NCBI RefSeq assembly: GCF_001443605.1
Contig: NZ_CP013118.1
Coordinates: 566,225-630,224, forward strand
Source of the DNA: Salinivirga cyanobacteriivorans
Lineage (GTDB): Bacteria > Bacteroidota > Bacteroidia > Bacteroidales > Salinivirgaceae
Length of the DNA stretch: 64,000 bases
Reading direction: 5' to 3'
The translations under genes were made by a program, and so were the position numbers. The notes below the pieces were generated by a model. It ran no database searches. It was not told where the DNA came from and worked only from the letters and a program-made list of their open reading frames with translations. This document shows positions 25,065-33,180 of this stretch, in pieces. Every line of letters starts with the position of its first letter. Position 1 is the stretch's first letter.

Positions 25065-27491
25065 TTAATAAAGCTCAGGAAACTGTTTTGGTTTTGCTTC
25101 GTGCATTAAATCATATACTACCTCGAATACATTTTCAGCATTCGGATTCGAGAAATAATCTCCATCTGAACTGAAAGCAGGTCTGTGTGCCCTGGCACTT
25201 AATGTACGAGGTTCGGAATCGAGGTAAAAATAGGCTTTTTGGTCTTCAACAACTTTTTGCATCATATAAGCTGTAGCTCCACCCGGCACATCTTCGTCAA
25301 AGAATACAACGCGATTGGTTTTCTTGATGCTTTCAAGTATTCTTTGATTTTTATCGAAAGGAATGAGGGTTTGCACATCAATAACTTCCGTACCAATATT
25401 AAAATCTTCAAGTTGGCGGGCTGCTTCCTGTGCAATGCGCACGCACGATCCGTAGGTTACCACGGTTACATCCGCACCTTCATGTACAACCTCAGGCTCT
25501 CCGATTGGAACAGTATATTCACCAATATTTACAGGCACCCGTTCTCTTAAACGATAACCATTTAGTGGCTCAATTACCAGGGCTGGCTCATCGCTTTTCA
25601 GCAAGGTATTATACATTCCGGCCGCGCGCGTTAAATCGCGAGGCACACACACCAACATTCCTCGAATGGAATTAATCACCATACTCAGCGGAGAGCCTGA
25701 GTGCCATATACCCTCCAGGCGGTGACCGCGGGTACGAATTATGGCAGGTGCTTTTTGCCCGCCGCGTGTACGCCAAAGCAGTGTGGCCAAATCATCGCTC
25801 ATGGTTTGCAATGCATAAAGCAGGTAATCGAAGTACTGAATTTCGGCAATTGGTCTGATTCCTCTCATGGCTAAGCCAATAGCCTGACCCAATATTGTTG
25901 TCTCGCGAATTCCAGTATCTGAAACTCGCCACTCACCAAATTTTTCCTGCATACCTTCCATTCCCTGGTTAACATCACCAATTTTCCCGGTATCTTCACC
26001 AAAAGTTACCAGCTGTGGATATTGTTCAAAAAGGGCTTTAAAATTGTCTCTTAAAATTTCCCTTCCGGGCTTTGTCTCTTCTTTTTCACTGTATTTAACA
26101 GGTACAGGTTGAATGCTTGTGGCAGCATATTTTGTTTCAGAATAAAGGTGAGAGTGATAATCTGGCCCTACTCTTTTGTAATTATCTTTTAACCAGGTTC
26201 CGAGTTGCTCTTTTAATTCTTTGCGTTTCGGACAATCGGTACAAATATGCCGTAAAATACGCTTTGCTGCACTAAAGTTATCTTTTCTTATAGGTGTAGC
26301 AATACGTTTAAGGTTATCGGCAATTTCCCCGGCCTTGTCGTAATGGTCACGCTTGCAAACACAGGTCCTGTTCTCAATTATTTTAACCAACTTGTCGCGC
26401 TCTTCTTTCATGGGTTGAGTAAAAGCCTTCCATGCAGATTTTTTAGCATCTTTGGCTTTTTGAACTGCTTCTTTTTCAATTTGATCGAGCTCAGCAGCTG
26501 TGGCCAATTTATCATCAAGAATCCATTCCCGCATTTTTTTTATTGGATCAAATGCCTGCTCCCATTCCAGACGCTCCTTTGACTTGTAACGTTCATGCGA
26601 ACCGCTGGTAGAGTGCCCCTGCGGCTGCGTAACCTCGTCGATGTGAAACAGGACAGGTACATGTTCTTTACGAGCCCGTTCTACACCCTCCTTATATAAC
26701 TTCAATAACGCCGGGTAATCCCAGCCCTTACCTTTGTATATCAATATTCCTTTCTGCCCCTTCTTTTTAATCTCAAATCCCTGCAGGGCGTCTGAAATAG
26801 AACCTTTTGCTGTTTGGTACTCTTTAGGAACTGAAATACCATACCCATCATCGTATACAGACATTGCCATTGGCACCTGTAAAACAGCCGCGGCATTCAT
26901 GGTTTCCCAGAAATGGCCTTCCGATGTACTGGCATCCCCAATAGTGCCAAAGGCTACTTCATTCCCTTTATTTGTAAAATTTTTAAATTTATGTAGCTCT
27001 TTTTCGTTTTTAAAAACTTTTGAGGCATAAGCCAATCCAAGCAAACGCGGCATCTGACCTGCAGTAGGTGAAATATCGGCAGAAGAATTTTTTTGAGCCA
27101 TCAGGTTTTTCCATTCGCCATTTTCATCAATACTTCGTGTTCCAAAATGGTTATTAAACGATCGGCCTCCATGGCTCGGGTTATGCTCAAGGGTAGTATG
27201 ACCGTATAATGATGAAAAAAATTCCTCGGGAGAATACATATCCGTTGCCAACATCAGTGTTTGATCGCGATAATATCCGGATCGCCAATCGCCTTTTTGG
27301 AACTGCCTGGCCATGGCCAGCTGTATAATTTCCTTTCCATCGCCGAATATGCCAAATTTCGATTTACCTGTAAGCACCTCTTTCCTTCCAATAATGCTAA
27401 GCTGTCGACTTAAATTTGCTGTGAAATAATCTTTTAAAACCTGCTCTTTAGTGAGCATATTATCTTCTTTTTCAGTTTTTTGATTAACCAT
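25065..27491 (-). CDS. 2-oxoacid dehydrogenase E1, alpha-beta fusion with Cys-rich linker
   Basis: The 808-residue protein carries both E1 halves. The alpha part (about 15-370) holds the ThDP site GDASTSEGHFWETMNAA (185-201) and DDGYGISVPK. The beta part (about 475-800) begins at REILRDNFKALFEQYPQLVTFGED and has the conserved 'GIRETTILGQAIGLAMRG' and RTRGHRLEGIW segments. It decarboxylates a 2-oxoacid (pyruvate or branched-chain) and hands the acyl group to E2. The linker has CVC (377-379) and CTDC (417-420), a possible metal site not normally seen in E1. No E2 or E3 gene is adjacent. ATG at 27491 is used; an in-frame ATG 11 codons on would also do. Confidence 0.92.
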   Translation of the reverse strand: MVNQKTEKEDNMLTKEQVLKDYFTANLSRQLSIIGRKEVLTGKSKFGIFGDGKEIIQLAMARQFQKGDWRSGYYRDQTLMLATDMYSPEEFFSSLYGHTTLEHNPSHGGRSFNNHFGTRSIDENGEWKNLMAQKNSSADISPTAGQMPRLLGLAYASKVFKNEKELHKFKNFTNKGNEVAFGTIGDASTSEGHFWETMNAAAVLQVPMAMSVYDDGYGISVPKEYQTAKGSISDALQGFEIKKKGQKGILIYKGKGWDYPALLKLYKEGVERARKEHVPVLFHIDEVTQPQGHSTSGSHERYKSKERLEWEQAFDPIKKMREWILDDKLATAAELDQIEKEAVQKAKDAKKSAWKAFTQPMKEERDKLVKIIENRTCVCKRDHYDKAGEIADNLKRIATPIRKDNFSAAKRILRHICTDCPKRKELKEQLGTWLKDNYKRVGPDYHSHLYSETKYAATSIQPVPVKYSEKEETKPGREILRDNFKALFEQYPQLVTFGEDTGKIGDVNQGMEGMQEKFGEWRVSDTGIRETTILGQAIGLAMRGIRPIAEIQYFDYLLYALQTMSDDLATLLWRTRGGQKAPAIIRTRGHRLEGIWHSGSPLSMVINSIRGMLVCVPRDLTRAAGMYNTLLKSDEPALVIEPLNGYRLRERVPVNIGEYTVPIGEPEVVHEGADVTVVTYGSCVRIAQEAARQLEDFNIGTEVIDVQTLIPFDKNQRILESIKKTNRVVFFDEDVPGGATAYMMQKVVEDQKAYFYLDSEPRTLSARAHRPAFSSDGDYFSNPNAENVFEVVYDLMHEAKPKQFPELY

Positions 27492-27526
27492 GATCTCACT
27501 TTTTTCGAGTATTCAATATTTTTTGG

Positions 27527-27534
27527 TAATTTTG
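27527..27534 (+). promoter_or_regulatory. -7 element for the small membrane protein gene
   Basis: TAATTTTG fits TAnnTTTG. It lies 30 bp before the start codon at 27564. The TTTG -33 partner is imperfect. Confidence 0.45.
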
Positions 27535-27563
27535 TTCATTCCAGAAACAAAATAAATTGCCTA

Positions 27564-27809
27564 ATGTTGATTTTAAAGGTTTTTTTAGTGAGTATTGGTC
27601 TTATGGCCATCGTTTTTGCCGCACTTGGTATTAAAATTCTTGTAAACAAGAATGGGGAATTTCCCAATACCCATATCGGCGGAAACAAAGAAATGATTAA
27701 AAGAGGCATATATTGCGCTCAAACATGGGATAAAATTGAGCAAAAAAATGCCCGGAAAGGATTATTAAAAAAGTTAAAACCAGATCCTGATTTTCTGGTT
27801 TCGAAATAA
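27564..27809 (+). CDS. small membrane protein, 81 residues, unknown function
   Basis: The true start is the ATG at 27564, which opens one hydrophobic segment (residues 1-22, LILKVFLVSIGLMAIVFAAL) followed by GIKILVNKNGEF and a soluble tail with a single Cys (IYCAQTWDK). Upstream in-frame codons encode non-helical residues and are not used. The segment 'GIK-LV/KKNGEF' resembles the neighbouring 57-residue protein on the other strand (GIKMFLKKGGRF), so the two may be distant relatives. The family may be a Bacteroidota-specific small membrane protein; no function is known. Confidence 0.75.
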   Translation: MLILKVFLVSIGLMAIVFAALGIKILVNKNGEFPNTHIGGNKEMIKRGIYCAQTWDKIEQKNARKGLLKKLKPDPDFLVSK

Positions 27810-27815
27810 CAAGAA

Positions 27816-27845
27816 AAGCGGCCTGTTTCTAAACAAGGCCGCTTC
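27816..27845. terminator. bidirectional terminator between converging small genes
   Basis: AGCGGCC (27817-27823) pairs with GGCCGCT (27837-27843), with weaker pairs extending inward. It sits between the stop codons of two converging genes and is flanked by A-rich and T-rich bases. Confidence 0.65.
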
Positions 27846-27876
27846 TCACATCATGAAAATCCCAAAATCAAAAGAA

Positions 27877-28050
27877 TCATCTATCACTATTTACACTACA
27901 AGCGCATGAATTAGTTTCTTCTCCAGTTGTACTACAGCATGATTTCTTTTCGAACCTGCCACCTTTTTTCAGAAACATCTTTATTCCAATTCCTGCAAAA
28001 GCAAATGTTAGTAAAACAACTGTAAGTCCTAAAATAATTAAAATCTCCAT
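27877..28050 (-). CDS. small membrane protein with Cys-rich tail, 57 residues
   Basis: The start at 28050 (ATG GAG ATT) opens a single membrane span (EILIILGLTVVLLTFAFAG), then GIKMFLKKGGRF, then a tail with five Cys in CC and CAC pairs (KKSCCSTTGEETNSCACS). A longer in-frame version would have to start at TTG and begin with charged residues. The Cys tail could bind a metal or a disulphide partner. The first half resembles the 81-residue protein encoded in the opposite direction next door. Function unknown. Confidence 0.7.
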   Translation of the reverse strand: MEILIILGLTVVLLTFAFAGIGIKMFLKKGGRFEKKSCCSTTGEETNSCACSVNSDR

Positions 28051-28212
28051 ATCGCAAATTAATATCTTTTTATCCAATTAACAGATGTATTAAAAAAAAG
28101 TTCATACTTAAATGGAATATTTTTAATTACAAGGTGGTATTTGAGCGCATTATTTTGTATTTTTAAGGATATTAAGTAATACTAAATAGAAACAGCGATA
28201 TAAATTATTAAT

Positions 28213-28800
28213 ATGAGGACATACGATCAAATACACAAAATTTTAGAAAACAGTAAAATAGGCATTGCAGGCGCAGGAGGTTTAGGCTCAAATGTAGCAA
28301 CGAGCCTGGCGAGATGTGGTATTGGAAAGCTGGTGATTGCCGATTATGATTCTGTTTCAGAAGACTGTCTGAACCGGCAATACTTTTTCTACGATCAAAT
28401 TGGCATAAAAAAAGTAAGTGCCTTAGAACATGTACTGGAAAGAATAAATCCACATACAAAAGTTGAAGCACATGACATCAAACTCACTGAAGAAAAAGTT
28501 ATTGAGCTTTTTACCGATTGCGATGTTATTGTTGAAGCCATTGGCGATGCCCGTATAAAACAGCAACTAATTGAATCTGTCCTGGTTAAACTACCTGAAA
28601 AACACCTCGTAATTGCATCGGGACTAGCTGGTTACGGAAACAACAATCGGTTTACGACCGAACAGTATGACAAACTTTGGGTCTGTGGTGATCAGGAAGC
28701 AGAAGTAAATGAATTAAACCCTCCCATGGCACCAGCAGTAGGTATAGTTGCTAATATGCAGGCCAATGTCGTCATTGATATCCTCCTAAGGAAATTATGA
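28213..28800 (+). CDS. thiF: ThiF-type sulfur carrier adenylyltransferase, short family 2
   Basis: The 195-residue protein has the nucleotide-binding motif GAGGLGSNVATSLARCG near residues 20-36, the ThiF/MoeB/E1 'D-N-R-Q' contact (CLNRQYFFYDQIG) and a later CGDQEAEVN segment. It is shorter than ThiF of the thiamine operon of E. coli and matches the 'family 2' form found in anaerobes. It would adenylate the C-terminal glycine of a sulfur carrier, which here is encoded 80 bp downstream. No thiazole synthase (thiG or thiH) lies in this window. Confidence 0.85.
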   Translation: MRTYDQIHKILENSKIGIAGAGGLGSNVATSLARCGIGKLVIADYDSVSEDCLNRQYFFYDQIGIKKVSALEHVLERINPHTKVEAHDIKLTEEKVIELFTDCDVIVEAIGDARIKQQLIESVLVKLPEKHLVIASGLAGYGNNNRFTTEQYDKLWVCGDQEAEVNELNPPMAPAVGIVANMQANVVIDILLRKL

Positions 28801-28880
28801 TTGTCAATATTAAGAATATTACTATTTTTGCTGAGGGAAAAATTAAAGGAGCGAACCTTAAAAAAACAAGAAGATTCACA

Positions 28881-29084
28881 ATGAAACTACAAATAAACCA
28901 TAAAGAAGAACAGTTTGAACAAAACGAACTGACACTTTATAAATTGCTCGAGATAAAAGATCTTACATTTAAAAGATTGCTTATAAGGGTTAACGGTAAG
29001 GTAATTAACGAAAATGAAATTGGAGATACAAAACTGAAAGATGGTGACCAATTAGATATTGTGAGAATAATCAGTGGAGGTTAA
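28881..29084 (+). CDS. thiS: ThiS-type sulfur carrier protein
   Basis: Sixty-seven residues with a ubiquitin-like fold, starting at MKLQINHKEEQF and ending in IISGG, the di-glycine that becomes a thiocarboxylate. The usual position of the start (28881) is chosen over an upstream in-frame start, which would add a basic extension without match to the family. It pairs with the ThiF-type gene just upstream. The pair may donate sulfur to thiamine or to another cofactor or metabolite, since no other thi gene is near. Confidence 0.87.
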   Translation: MKLQINHKEEQFEQNELTLYKLLEIKDLTFKRLLIRVNGKVINENEIGDTKLKDGDQLDIVRIISGG

Positions 29085-29095
29085 TTAGTTTTTGT

Positions 29096-29413
29096 ATGAA
29101 AAAAGCCAACAAATTATACTGGTTCTACCAAAAATATCTAGCCAACAAATATGTTCTGGCCTTTTTTGTTTTCTTAATTTGGATCCTATTTCTAGATACC
29201 AATAACCTGATTCAGCGCTTCAGAACTATAAGCCATATACATAAGCTCGAAGAACAAAAAGCTTACTATAAAGAGCGTATAGAAAAAGACCGTGCAAAGC
29301 TCATCGAGCTAAGGTCAAATGAAGAGCAGCTGGAAAAATTTGCAAGAGAAGAGTACCTTATGAAAAAAGAAAATGAGGACGTTTTCGTTATCTTAGTTGA
29401 CGAAGAGGAGTAG
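29096..29413 (+). CDS. ftsB: FtsB/DivIC-type septum formation initiator
   Basis: The 105-residue protein has a basic N-terminus, one membrane span (about 19-36) and a coiled coil (about 45-95) with the pattern LEEQKAYYKERIEKDRAKLIEL. It belongs to the FtsB/DivIC family that links FtsL and FtsQ in the divisome. The gene follows thiS by 11 bases. Its 3' end overlaps the end of the converging glycosyltransferase gene by 26 bp. Family assignment rests on architecture and length rather than catalytic residues. Confidence 0.85.
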   Translation: MKKANKLYWFYQKYLANKYVLAFFVFLIWILFLDTNNLIQRFRTISHIHKLEEQKAYYKERIEKDRAKLIELRSNEEQLEKFAREEYLMKKENEDVFVILVDEEE

Positions 29414-30635
29414 TTTTTTCGAGTTTACGCACTTCCATCAGCAAATTATAATTCGTATCGACATGAGGCTGATTTTTTAAAAGCAGCTTCTGAACAGCAT
29501 CTACCACAGGAAGCCGGTTATAATAGCCATTTTCATGTGCAAAATTGAGGTATTTAACAAGCTGAAAAGCATCAAAATGTCTCAGCACGCGTTTAACAAA
29601 TTGTGCCCTGGATGAAGTATTATTTCGAGCCTCCTTAATTTTCGTGCCAAAATCAATTTTTGATAAATAGAGCCTTAATCCCTCTCCAGCCAGGTTATCC
29701 ATGGTAACTGTTTTCTCGAACAAATCACCCATTTTAAAATAAAAATCCTTAAGTTCCATAAAAGCATCCGGGTGATAAACGCTAAGCTCATGGTTATTTT
29801 TCAAGATATCATACATTGCCGGTCCTGTACCAAAAGGTACACGGAGCGAAACTCTTGCTGAGGGATAAACGCATGTATCGTAGGTGCGATAATTTTCATA
29901 TAATGGAAACATTTTATGAAGGAAGTAAAAATCTTCACCCGCATGTTTTTTATTCATGCCCCCTTGCCTAACATATGCTTCAGCTTTAACGGCAAATGCA
30001 GAACCGATTGTATGGTATGCATAAGGAAACCCGGCCAGCCGACTGCCTAATACGTAATAATTCAAATAAAGTTCATAGAGAATTATGGCACGTCGAAGTT
30101 TCGGAGGTGCGGCTTCCAGATCGTGGTGAAAATCAATTAGTAATACGTTTGTATCGGGGTATTGGGTAAAATGTGCATTCACCGTTTCAAAATAATTTGG
30201 CTTTACTTTGGTATCTGCATCAAGAGATAAAATTACACCACCAGCTTTTTTATTATTAAAAAAAACATCAATCGCAGTATCCATACCTATTCTTCTTGCA
30301 AGGCCGGCTCCGGCATGTTTTCCACGCATTTCAGATACCAAAACTACCTGAAACAATAACTGCTCAGTCGAATAAAGTTTACACCATTCTTTTAGTAAGT
30401 CAAACAAACTGCGATTGAATTTTTTTTCATTCGCACTGGCCCTTTCGGAATAATTCACAACTATTAAAACCATTACATTGGAGGCACAGGATGCAGCCTT
30501 GAGAGAATTAAGGCTGTTTAAAATCATGGATTCATTAAAGGCAGGTATAACAACAATAATGGCCGGATTATTATTGTAATCAATTTCATTCAGGCATGAG
30601 TAACTTTTACTCAGATATTTCTTTATTGGCTCCAT
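29388..30635 (-). CDS. family 2 glycosyltransferase
   Basis: A GT-A fold protein with 'AIIVVIPAFNES' at the start, DXD-like LSLDADTKVKPNYF, and an ED motif in the acceptor loop (HAGEDFYFLHKMFP). The start is set at 30635 (MEPIKKYLSK), because the longer version that starts at 30683 would run through a strong terminator hairpin with a T-tract (30636-30666). With this choice the protein has 415 residues. It probably adds a sugar to a surface glycan or lipid; donor and acceptor cannot be read. The gene stands after an OmpH gene on the same strand. Confidence 0.85.
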   Translation of the reverse strand: MEPIKKYLSKSYSCLNEIDYNNNPAIIVVIPAFNESMILNSLNSLKAASCASNVMVLIVVNYSERASANEKKFNRSLFDLLKEWCKLYSTEQLLFQVVLVSEMRGKHAGAGLARRIGMDTAIDVFFNNKKAGGVILSLDADTKVKPNYFETVNAHFTQYPDTNVLLIDFHHDLEAAPPKLRRAIILYELYLNYYVLGSRLAGFPYAYHTIGSAFAVKAEAYVRQGGMNKKHAGEDFYFLHKMFPLYENYRTYDTCVYPSARVSLRVPFGTGPAMYDILKNNHELSVYHPDAFMELKDFYFKMGDLFEKTVTMDNLAGEGLRLYLSKIDFGTKIKEARNNTSSRAQFVKRVLRHFDAFQLVKYLNFAHENGYYNRLPVVDAVQKLLLKNQPHVDTNYNLLMEVRKLEKTTPLRQLR

Positions 30636-30666
30636 AAAAAAAGATTCAGCACATGGGTACTGAATC
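30636..30666 (-). terminator. intrinsic terminator of the ompH gene
   Basis: Read on the minus strand, GATTCAG (30666-30660) pairs with CTGAATC (30649-30643) and is followed by TTTTTTT (30642-30636). It lies just after the ompH stop and directly before the ATG at 30635. Confidence 0.85.
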
Positions 30667-30685
30667 TCTGTTTTGATGTTCAATA

Positions 30686-31297
30686 TTATTGTTGCAAGCG
30701 TCTGTCGTATCTTGCATTTAATTCCTGCAAAATCTCGTTGGTTATGTTATACTTTTGTTTACCGTAAATCAGGCTACCGCCCAGGGTGTTATTCAGTATA
30801 AGATCATATTTTTTGCTTTTGTTGTAATGCTTCACGAAGTTCGAAACACTATCATAAAGCTCCTGGTTGATACTCTGCTCTCTTGCCATCAAATTATTCG
30901 ATAATTGCTGATTGAGTTTTTCCAGTTGCTGTTGTTCTGCAAGCAACTCTTGTTGCTGCGCCTCAGCCGATGATTGTGTTAAGAAACCTCCGCGTTGCAC
31001 CTTCTCCTGGAATGCCTGATAATTTTTCTGAAACTTTTGCATCCTTTGCTCAAGCTCCCGCTGCGATTGCTTTTGCTGCGAAGTAAATTGTTTGTTAAGC
31101 TCCTTTGCTAATTTATAATTCATAAGAAGGGAGTCTGTATTGATATATGCAACCTTTAGACCGGTTTGCTGAGTATCCTGAGCTTTTATATCTTCTTTAT
31201 CTTGCTCAACATTTTTATCGGTGCTATAATTGCCTACAATAACCCAAATCAACACTGCTGCCAAAATTAACTCAATAACCAAATTTTTCTTATTCAT
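30686..31297 (-). CDS. OmpH/Skp-like periplasmic protein
   Basis: The 203-residue protein has an N-terminal signal or anchor (residues 4-22) and a coiled-coil body with the Skp-like TEL pattern (KLAKELNKQFTSQQKQSQRELEQRMQ in pieces), then the C-terminal strand of the Skp body. Skp chaperones hold unfolded outer-membrane proteins. The Bacteroidota members often carry an uncleaved anchor like this one. The gene has a -7 element at 31356-31363, and ends in its own terminator at 30636-30666. Confidence 0.85.
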   Translation of the reverse strand: MNKKNLVIELILAAVLIWVIVGNYSTDKNVEQDKEDIKAQDTQQTGLKVAYINTDSLLMNYKLAKELNKQFTSQQKQSQRELEQRMQKFQKNYQAFQEKVQRGGFLTQSSAEAQQQELLAEQQQLEKLNQQLSNNLMAREQSINQELYDSVSNFVKHYNKSKKYDLILNNTLGGSLIYGKQKYNITNEILQELNARYDRRLQQ

Positions 31298-31355
31298 AAA
31301 ATCATTATTTAGTTTTCACAATATAATTAATTGTATCTGTTTTGATTCAAATATG

Positions 31356-31363
31356 CAAAAATA
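31356..31363 (-). promoter_or_regulatory. -7 element of the ompH gene
   Basis: TATTTTTG on the minus strand matches TAnnTTTG; the 5' leader would be about 50 bases. Confidence 0.5.
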
Positions 31364-31790
31364 ACCAATTATTGCATAATGAATAACTAAGAGTCTCTTT
31401 TTATACAAGCCTGTTAAATATTATGATATCTCCATGTTAAAGCATATAACAAACTTCGCCTTCGCGTAGCTTTCACTTACTTTCGGTTACCATAGGCTTG
31501 CCACAGGTGAAACGCTATAACTTCGGCTAACGTTGACGACAAAGCCAATGATTAAAATTAACGCTGTACGTCCTTTATGATTTATCGAGGGGTTCATCCA
31601 ACAAATGATAATTAAGATTAAACGGATAAAAGCATACTAAAAAATTCTAAAAACAATAATAAAAAGACAGCATTCTATGCTATAGAAAACTAATCCATGA
31701 ATTTTAAATCAAATTTAATATTAGTATATTTAGGCTTTAATTATGTCCTTTATTACAAACAGCAGCAAAAAAGGTTAAAAGCAGGAAGAA
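31364..31790. other. intergenic region with repeat fragment before tetR
   Basis: About 430 bp without a gene. It holds the fragment CTTCGCCTTCGCGTAGCTT (31454-31472), which is identical to the reverse complement of 5063-5081. The rest of the patch (31440-31550) is GC-richer than the flanks. TATATTTA near 31725 may be a weak -7 element for the tetR gene. Confidence 0.5.
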
Positions 31791-32450
31791 ATGGATGAAA
31801 TGAAGTTTAGCAAAAAACCGGGTGCAAAAGAGAAGAGATACCAGCATATTATTGATGCTGCCGAAAAAATCCTGATTCAAAAAGGATATGAGAATGCCAC
31901 TTTTAATGATTTTGCAGATACAGCTAATTATAATAAGCGCACCCTTTATCTTTATTTCCCTGATAAAGATGACCTTTTTGCAGCAGTTGTACTCAGGATA
32001 TTAACCCGTTTGAGTCAACATGTGGATCAGAATATTGATACAGACAAAAGTGGTCTGGAAATACTTTTAGACATTGCCAATGCATATTTCACTTTTTTCT
32101 ATGTAAATAAATCATATTACAAACTGCTCTGGTCATTCGAAGATAAGTATTTTGTTTTTACAGAAAGCACCCACACCTCGCCAAACATAAATAAGACCTA
32201 TCATATTAGGAGAAAAAACATAGAGTTAATTTCAGACACTTACCAAAAAGGATTGGATGACGGCTCCATTAAGGTAAAAAAAGACCCTTTCCTGATTATT
32301 ACATTACTGTGGAGTCAAACACTAGGTGTTTTGCAATTGATATCCAGGGGAGAAAATATGTTGGCCAAAAGTTACAAAGTTGCCCCCAAAAAGTTAATTA
32401 CAGAACAAATAAGACATTTGGAAGAAAAGCTTACTAAAACGGATGGCTAG
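31791..32450 (+). CDS. TetR-family transcriptional regulator
   Basis: A 219-residue regulator with a TetR N-terminal DNA-binding domain: 'HIIDAAEKILIQKGYENATFNDFADTANYNKRTLYLYFPDKDDLF' lies at about residues 20-66 and gives the helix-turn-helix with YFPDKDDLF. The C-terminal ligand-binding part is hydrophobic but unassigned. No efflux pump or target gene is adjacent on the same strand; the next genes run in the opposite direction. The target is unknown. The start used has a basic N-terminus (MDEMKFSKKPGAKEKR). Confidence 0.9.
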   Translation: MDEMKFSKKPGAKEKRYQHIIDAAEKILIQKGYENATFNDFADTANYNKRTLYLYFPDKDDLFAAVVLRILTRLSQHVDQNIDTDKSGLEILLDIANAYFTFFYVNKSYYKLLWSFEDKYFVFTESTHTSPNINKTYHIRRKNIELISDTYQKGLDDGSIKVKKDPFLIITLLWSQTLGVLQLISRGENMLAKSYKVAPKKLITEQIRHLEEKLTKTDG

Positions 32451-32452
32451 AA

Positions 32453-33175
32453 CTAATGACTTTTATAGAAAAGACAATCGGTTTCCAGACACTCCTTATT
32501 GCGAAGATGAAACCCACAAACAATCGGGCTGGGTTTATCAAGAGTTATATTTAATGTTTCGCTCAGCCAGGTAATGCCTTCCAGAATTGCAATATAGGTA
32601 TTACGTTTACAGCAGCGAGGGCCACCATATTTTGATACCTGCATTAACCCGGCTGCAGTTACGGCATGAAGTTTCGCCCATTTCTTTTCCGACAAAGCGG
32701 TGGTTTTTGTAATATAACTAACAAAGGCCCCAAGCCCCAATACAGCACCACATCCTCCATTGGTACCACAAATATTCCCGGGAATTTTAACCATTCTGGT
32801 TCTTAAAATCTTAAGTGCTTCTTTCAAATTTTTTATATTTCCGGTCGCATTATTGTATGCAGTAAGCAGAGCAGCCGGAACCAAAAAATGGTGTTCAGGT
32901 CCATGTAGATTAAATAACTTGTTTTCCATAATTCTATTGACAAAAACGAGCGCGTTTGTGCCTTTATAATTTAGGCATTCGGACTGGATTAAGTCGTTGG
33001 CATTGACCCTGTGACAGGCATCACAAACAAAATGTCCGTTGTCACAAAAAATATCGGTTTCAATATCTTTTTCACAATAATAACACTTGTGTTTTTCGAA
33101 AGAAGTACTATAGGTAAGCGGCTTTCCACAGACAGCACAGCCGCTTTTATGAATTAAAAAACGGTTCCGAATCAT
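32453..33175 (-). CDS. zinc-ribbon plus DUF5714 protein
   Basis: A 240-residue protein with an N-terminal treble-clef or zinc-ribbon region rich in Cys (GCAVCGK, CYYCEKDIETDIFC, DACH, about 13-56) followed by a larger domain with conserved 'GNICGTNGGCGAVLGLGAF' and PRCCKRN motifs. This looks like DUF5714, found in anaerobes and methanogens and often near corrinoid or radical-SAM proteins. Its role is unknown. It is five bases after a SiaC-like protein gene on the same strand, so the two are likely expressed together. Confidence 0.75.
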   Translation of the reverse strand: MIRNRFLIHKSGCAVCGKPLTYSTSFEKHKCYYCEKDIETDIFCDNGHFVCDACHRVNANDLIQSECLNYKGTNALVFVNRIMENKLFNLHGPEHHFLVPAALLTAYNNATGNIKNLKEALKILRTRMVKIPGNICGTNGGCGAVLGLGAFVSYITKTTALSEKKWAKLHAVTAAGLMQVSKYGGPRCCKRNTYIAILEGITWLSETLNITLDKPSPIVCGFHLRNKECLETDCLFYKSH

Positions 33176-33180
33176 AAAAT

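Noticed and set aside
31447-31531. Patch with 'TAACAAAC' and 'GGCTAACG' that looks a little like an integron attC site
   Set aside because: The left and right core sites do not pair as expected and there is no integrase or gene cassette nearby. It fits better as a repeat fragment shared with 5063-5081.
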